This document shows positions 58,935 through 64,000 of a stretch of DNA of 64,000 nucleotides, piece after piece. This stretch comes from JAUIIK01 sp963745675 (GTDB taxonomy: Bacteria; Chloroflexota; Chloroflexia; Thermomicrobiales; CFX8): positions 273,090 to 337,089 of the forward strand of contig CAVUYM010000027.1 in assembly GCA_963745675.1 (NCBI GenBank), given 5' to 3'. Position numbers and translations under genes: made by a program. The notes below the pieces were generated by a model. It saw only the letters and a program-made list of their open reading frames with translations, was not told the origin of the DNA and did no database searches. Numbering within the stretch: the stretch's first letter is position 1; each line of letters begins with the position of its first letter.

Positions 58935-61836
58935 TCATGCTCGGATCAAGCCAATCGCGTATCGCGCTGCAATCTCGACATGTCCCGCTTCAATCACATT
59001 TACCGGCGGCAGCGACGTCAGGAATGCGCGTCCGTAGCGGCGGCTTATGACTCGCCGGTCGAAGACGGCAACCACCCCTCGATCCTGCGATGATCGAATC
59101 AGCCTTCCGAATCCCTGCTTGAATCGCAGAATTGCCTGTGGCACCGCGTACTGGATAAAAGGATTGTCAAATAGTTCGCTCCGTGCGGCAAATATTGGAT
59201 CGGTGGGCACCGAGAATGGCAATCTGGTTATTACCAGCAGGCTGAGCCGGTCTCCGACAATATCAACACCTTCCCAGAAGGAATTGGTGCCCGAGAAGCA
59301 CAGTTTCCGGCACATCCATCAGACGCTCAATCAACTGCCGGGGGGAACCATCCACGCGCTGCCCGAGTACCTGAATGCCCTCACGTTCGAGGGCTGGTTT
59401 GATGGCATAGTAGCTATTTTGCAAGGCACTATGGGACGTGAACAGCACCATCGCCCGGCCGCCAGATGCCCGGCACACTTCGATAAGTGCGCGCTGCATC
59501 ATTTTCTGATGCCCCTGCTGGTTTGGCTCGGGAATGTCGTTGGCGACGGCAACGAGTGTCGAAGCTTCGTAGTCAAACGGAGATGCAACCTGCAGTGCAG
59601 CTGCGTCCGGTAGCCCGACCCGCTCGCGGATGAAGCTAAAAGAACCTTCGGTGGAAAGGGTTGCGGAGGTTAAGCGTGAGGCTTTCGAGCCGGTTGTAGA
59701 GCGAATCTTGAAGAATCTCAGCCACGGAAAGTGGAACCGAATTGAGAGCAAGATCGCCAGCTCGTTCGATGCTTCGTTATCCAGCAAATGATGTCTCTGT
59801 TTGTACCGGAGATAATCTCCAGGCCATTCGTCCGATTCGTAACGAGATCTTGTTCAGCCAACTCAAGATCGGTAGCGATCCCATTTCCATTTGCCTGGTC
59901 ACCGTTGGTAAATTCGGCGAGGGCTTTGCCAACGAGCCGGACTGCATCAATGATCGTTGAAATGTCCTGCGCCAGGTTGTCCCACTCGATTTCAATCTGA
60001 GACCAGACTGGATCGGAACGCACGGCCGATGTGATACGCGCCCGCTGCTCGTGGCCCCCCTGGCCCTCTGAGTGGCGATCGAGAATATCGTCGATCAGTC
60101 GTCCGGTCGATTCCTGGGTTGAAAGCACCGCTCGCGCGGCCTCGCTTGCGGCGGCAAGCGCATCTTGAGCGCGACGCATTTGAGCGTCGCCTGCTGGCGA
60201 TGACTGGGAAGCAAGTCTGAACGCCTGTGCTAGCAGACTCTCGCCATCGTCTCCCGGCGATGAAATCGCAATTCGATTGATCAAGATTTCGCAAGCCCGC
60301 TGCAGTCAAAGAAAATCCGGCCTGCGATGTAGCCTCTTCCTCCAGATGTTGCGCTTCGTCAATGATCAGGTGTCGATACGCGGGCAGTACCGATCCTCCG
60401 CGCAAAAGGTCAGAAAGTAGAAGTGCGTGGTTGACGATGATCAGATGAGCGGATTCCGCTTGAGCTCGCGCACGGAAGAGGAAGCACTGATTATTGCGAT
60501 GAAAGACGCATTGCCCGGGAACACAGCTGCCCTCTTCCTCCGAGAGCTGTGACCAATGGCGTTGCTGGTCTGGCGTGAGTCTCAATTCCGCCCGATCACC
60601 GGTTTCAGTGACGTTGAGCCAGGCGGTAACTTTCGCGTGGAGTTCCGCTTCGATCGGGTCGGTAGGTGCCTGCCTGTTGGCGATGAACCAGCGACGCAGG
60701 CAAAGATAGTTCGACCGACCCTTCAGCACAGTTGCTTCGACATCGGCTACATCACTGAAACCAACGACGTCGTCCTCCGTCGACTGCCGCGCAGCCGCCC
60801 TTAGCGCCGGTATGTCCTTGTCGATGAGTTGATCCTGAAGTGCGATTGTTGCCGTCGAAATGACAACATGCTCTCCGTGGCGCACGGCATGAAGAGCTGC
60901 TGGGACGAGATACCCGAGAGACTTGCCGGTACCCGTTCCTGCTTCGACGATGAGCTGATCAGAGGTTTGCATCGTCCGGCTAACGGCCTCCATCATCTCA
61001 GCCTGCTGCGTTCGCTCTTCGTAATTTTCAAGGGCGGATGCAAATGGCCCGTCCTGTGCCAGCAGTTTGCGTGTCTCTTCAGGGTCGAACATCTCGCCCG
61101 GATCCTGGGGTTCGAGCCGCGCAGGGCGCTCCCGAGGCATCAGAAACGCAGCTTCAGGCCCGGGAGCCGATGCTCCCGGCGAGCTTTGCCATCAATTGAG
61201 CGCCGATCGTCGTCCCGGAAAATTGCTCGGCATCGGCCCGCCGTTCGGCTCGCACGCGTTCGAAAGAGCGGCGCAAGCGAAGATCGCGCCAGCGAGGTTA
61301 GTTCGACCATGCGGTCAAGCGTCTGATCGTCGAATTCCTCCACGCGATAGAGCAGCGCGTTGAAAACTTGCATCGACGTTTCAGCATCTTCCGCAGCCCG
61401 ATGCTTTCCCGGGAGTGTCGACGCCAAGTTGCACCGCTATTGTGCCGAGGTCGTAGCTGGGCAGGTCTGGCAACATGATCGTGGCGAGTTCGTAGGTGTC
61501 ATAGCGGCGATTGTTGAAACGTCAGACCCGGCCGCAGCGAGCATCTCGAGATCGAATCCAATGGATTGCCCGATTATTGGCGCATTCCCGACAAACTCCC
61601 GTAGGCGAGGGATGAACGTTGTGGATTGACGGTGCACTCGACAAGTCTATCGTTCGTCAATCCGGTCAGATTCGCAATGGACAGAGTGAGATGCCGGTCC
61701 GGGCGGACGAGCGTTGAGAATGTATCGACGATCTGAGTATCCTGAAATTTGACAGCGCCGACTTCAATGATGTGGTCGACGCCGGGTCCATGCCGGTCGC
61801 TTCAACGTCAAGTGCGACGAGAACTGTGTTCGCCAC
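58935..61836 (-). CDS. dinG: DnaQ-like exonuclease fused to DinG helicase (frameshifted)
   Basis: Residues 1-180 form a 3'-5' exonuclease of the DnaQ/RNase T type: VALDVEATGMDPGVDHIIEV has the D-E exonuclease I pair, PIIGQSIGFDLEML is exonuclease II, and KHRAAEDAETSMQVF supplies exonuclease III. A DinG superfamily 2 helicase follows, with Walker A VEAGTGTGKSLGYLVPA, an Fe-S cysteine region (GSCVPGQCVFHRNNQC) and DEAQHLEEEAT. This exonuclease-helicase architecture is known in Gram-positive DinG. Shifts near 61640, 61500, 61425, 61285, 61140, 60270, 59780 and 59300 break it. GTG 61836 is the start. Confidence 0.9.
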
Positions 61837-62168
61837 TAACCCGCCTTAACCTTGCTTCGTGAAACTCGATCCAACACGTGGATACAGTTGCGTACTCGGG
61901 TCCGCAAAAGTGCTTCATGTCGCGTGCCGACGGACTCACCGAATTCGTCGGCCCGGGAACACGGTAGGTTCATTGGTGGAGCATGCGATGAGGCACGTAT
62001 CAGTTTGCCAAATTCTAGAGAATCGGGATGTCGCTGGCTGCATCCCGATACCGAAGCGAAAGCTCATCGCACGATGATTCATTCTGCGGCACTATAACAT
62101 GCTGGAAAGCGGGTCGGAGTCGCTTCAGAGTGGGCTACAATCGGGCGAAGTGAACGGAGGGACGGTTC
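61837..62168. other. Intergenic region between dinG and sdhC
   Basis: The two divergent genes are 332 bp apart. I see no conserved coding frame. TACAAT at 62136-62141 could be a -10 box for sdh, about 28 bp upstream of the sdhC ATG, but no recognisable -35 box precedes it. No riboswitch is recognisable. Confidence 0.35.
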
Positions 62169-62535
62169 ATGAGCATTGGCAGCATCTATCGCGGACGAGA
62201 GGGGATGATCTCCTGGGCGTTGCATAGAATAACGGGACTCGGCGTCCTTTTATTTCTCCTGATTCATATCGCCGACATATATATCATTCGATATGGCGCG
62301 AACGCTTTTGACGATCTTCTCGTCATCTACAAGGGTCTCCCATTTCCGGTTTCTGGAGATCGGTCTCGTCGCATCCGTCTACTTCCACGCCGTCAACGGC
62401 GTGCGTGTCATAGTCATAGACTTCTGGGACGGGGCGGTTGATAAACAGCGCGAGCTCTTCTGGGGCGTCGTGATCATATTTACCCTAATGTTCGTACCCA
62501 CGGCGATACTGATGCTTATCGCCATGTTCGATTAG
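62169..62535 (+). CDS. sdhC: Succinate dehydrogenase cytochrome b subunit SdhC (one frameshift)
   Basis: SdhC and SdhD anchor complex II in the membrane and bind quinone and heme. The N-terminus ALHRITGLGVLLFLLIHIAD includes the family His and Arg positions, then a hydrophobic helix. After an indel near 62355 the frame continues VASVYFHAVNGVRVIVIDFW and ELFWGVVIIFTLMFVPTAIL, giving three transmembrane segments. GGAGGG ten bases before ATG 62169 fixes the start. sdhD follows 16 bp downstream. Confidence 0.88.
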
Positions 62536-62551
62536 CGAAGCCGGAGGAGCA

Positions 62552-62968
62552 ATGGCAACGCGTTTGAGTCGCGGAGGAGGCCGAGCTCGCCCAGCAGGGT
62601 CGGGTGGATTCGAACTCTTTTCGTGGTATTTCTTTCGAATCAGCGGTTTGGCGCTGGTATTTCTCGCCGTCTTCCATGTCATCATCATGCATGTCATCAA
62701 TACAGTCGACGAGATCGACTACGCCTTCATCGTGGATCGTTGGAGTTCACCATTCTGGCAGGTGTACGACTTCCTGCTCCTGACGCTGGCGCTGCTCCAC
62801 GGCGTCAATGGAGCGCGCGTCAGTATCGACGACTATTTCCGCAGCTCCGGCTGGCGTTTGGCGGCCTATTCGGCGATCGCGCTCATTACTCTCGTCTTTC
62901 TCGTTCTCGGCGCGATGGCGCTCGTAACGTTCGATCCGTCGCAATTCGAATCAGCGGCAGGAAGGTAG
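62552..62968 (+). CDS. sdhD: Succinate dehydrogenase membrane anchor SdhD
   Basis: A 138-residue protein with three hydrophobic helices: FFRISGLALVFLAVFHVIIM, VYDFLLLTLALLHGVNGARV and AYSAIALITLVFLVLGAMAL. The His residues in FHVIIMHVI and LLHGVNGA are candidates for heme coordination. It is intact and has a glycine/arginine-rich N-terminus of 20 residues. sdhA starts three bases after its stop. Confidence 0.87.
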   Translation: MATRLSRGGGRARPAGSGGFELFSWYFFRISGLALVFLAVFHVIIMHVINTVDEIDYAFIVDRWSSPFWQVYDFLLLTLALLHGVNGARVSIDDYFRSSGWRLAAYSAIALITLVFLVLGAMALVTFDPSQFESAAGR

Positions 62969-62971
62969 ACG

Positions 62972-64000
62972 ATGTATCACCGCCATGATGTCATCATCGT
63001 TGGCGGCGGCGGGGCAGGATTGATGGCCGCCGTCCAGCTCGCCGGTAATTGCGACGTCGCTGTCGTATCAAAGCTCTATCCCGCCCGTTCCCACACAGGT
63101 GCGGCGCAGGGCGGCATCGCCGCCGCACTCGGCCAATGTCGAGGAAGACCACTGGGAATGGCATATGTACGACACCGTCAAAGGTGGCGACTACATCGTG
63201 GATCAAGATGCGGCGGAAATTCTGGCTCGCGACGCAATCGATGCCATCGTCGAACTCGAGCATATGGGATTGCCCTTCAACCGCACGGAAGACGGCAGAC
63301 TCGATCAGCGCCGCTTCGGCGGTCACACCAGCAACTACGGCGAAGCCGCTGTCCGACGCGCCTGCTATGCAGCGGATCGAACCGGCCATATGATTCTCCA
63401 CACCCTTTACCAGCAGATCGATCAAGCGCGAAGTCGCCTTCTATGACGAATTCCACATGCTCGATTTGCTGATCACCGAAGACGGCGTATGCAACGGCAT
63501 CGTCGCCCTCGAAGTCCAGACCGGCGAACTTCACATCTTCCACGCCAAGGCGGTCATCATGGCTACCGGCGGCTTTGGCCGCGTATTACAAGATCACGTC
63601 AAATGCCATGGCAAACACCGGCGACGGCCTGGCCATTCCATTCCGGCTCGGAATTCCGCTCGAAGACATGGAGTTCTTCCAGTTCCATCCGACCGGCATC
63701 TATCGCCAGGGCATCCTCATTACTGAAGGCGCGCGCGGAGAAGGCGGAATCCTGCGCAACCGGGACGGCGAGCGCTTCATGGAACGCTATGCGCCGACGA
63801 TGAAAGATCTCGCGCCGCGGGACATGGTTTCGCGCTACATCTGGCAAGAGATTCGAGAGGGCCGCGGGATCAACGGCTCTGATTACGTCTACCTGGATCT
63901 CACGCATTTGCCGCCCGGCACGCTGAAAGAGAAGCTGCCTGATATTACCGAGTTCGTCGAAACATATCTGGGGCTGGATGCGGAAACGGATCTGGTGCCT
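62972..64000 (+). CDS. sdhA: Succinate dehydrogenase flavoprotein subunit (3' partial, frameshifted)
   Basis: SdhA oxidises succinate with covalently bound FAD. The FAD fold is IVGGGGAGLMAAVQLA and the flavinylated His lies in RSHTGAAQGGIAAALG. HWEWHMYDTVKGGDYIVDQ, MATGGFGRV, FFQFHPTGIYRQG and LITEGARGEGGIL follow. Indels near 63130, 63425 and 63595 break the frame. The window ends after about 340 residues; the substrate-capping domain remainder and C-terminus, and probably sdhB, lie outside. Confidence 0.94.

Noticed and set aside
61852..62097. Open frames of 70-80 codons between dinG and sdhC
   Set aside because: Two overlapping frames exist, but neither has a ribosome site, conserved motif or sensible composition.

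Overview
The window looks like chromosomal DNA of a Chloroflexota bacterium, most plausibly from the Thermomicrobia side. The reasons are family-level and not a database match: a Gram-positive-like gene set (long-form HPF, SecA with a SEC-C tail, GatB, fused DnaQ-DinG, endonuclease-type MutL, class II FBPase GlpX), secreted proteins with Thr/Pro/Ala-rich linkers, and a GH18 protein ending in the FERARxE-type repeats that I associate with Chloroflexota exported proteins. I see no IS element, prophage, CRISPR array or rRNA. Many genes are split by apparent single-base indels inside otherwise conserved proteins, while long genes between them (uvrA, uvrB, gatB, gdhA, xseA, the GH18 gene) are intact. 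This looks like regional sequencing or assembly error, so I annotate those genes as one CDS over the reconstructed span.

Layout: 1-5.3 kb holds the end of hpf, a GT4 glycosyltransferase, an Fe-S/thioredoxin fusion, a B3/B4-domain protein, an M20 peptidase, a small hypothetical and an alkyltransferase-like protein. 5.5-13.8 kb holds secA, a membrane hypothetical, mnmG, a phosphoesterase and a USP-TrkA-TrkA potassium-regulator operon. 14.0-16.8 kb (minus strand) is gatB, a terminator and gdhA. 16.9-21.3 kb is nuoG, nuoI and an aldehyde dehydrogenase. 21.3-24.5 kb pairs endonuclease IV and a four-domain rhodanese protein (minus) with a divergent thiol-dioxygenase-like cupin (plus). A truncated amidohydrolase and a glycan/signalling run follow (RmlD, two GT2 enzymes, DUF4388 protein, histidine kinase, response regulator; 24.5-30.6 kb).

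30.6-35.7 kb (minus) is a tightly packed valS-mpg-mutL operon with an attenuator-like leader. It is divergent from uvrA, whose upstream region carries a good SOS-box candidate. Next come an HNH protein, serS directly followed by two tRNA-Ser genes, a CoA-binding protein, an ALDH7-like dehydrogenase, tyrA, uvrB, a membrane-anchored protein with a GH18 protein, and a chain aroQ-pepQ-efp-accB-xseA-xseB-AIR synthase-like (50.8-56.0 kb). A perfect 30-bp palindrome separates this chain from the convergent dinG, glpX and rho. The window ends inside sdhA of a plus-strand sdhCDA operon.

Most of the window is housekeeping: DNA repair (uvrA, uvrB, mutL, mpg, nfo, xseAB, dinG, atl), translation (valS, serS, gatB, efp, mnmG, tRNA-Ser), secretion and central metabolism. 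The less ordinary pieces are the Fe-S/thioredoxin fusion, the tetra-rhodanese/thiol-dioxygenase divergon with its truncated amidohydrolase neighbour, and the regulatory structures between valS and uvrA. I found no clear evidence for a wholly new defence or mobile system.
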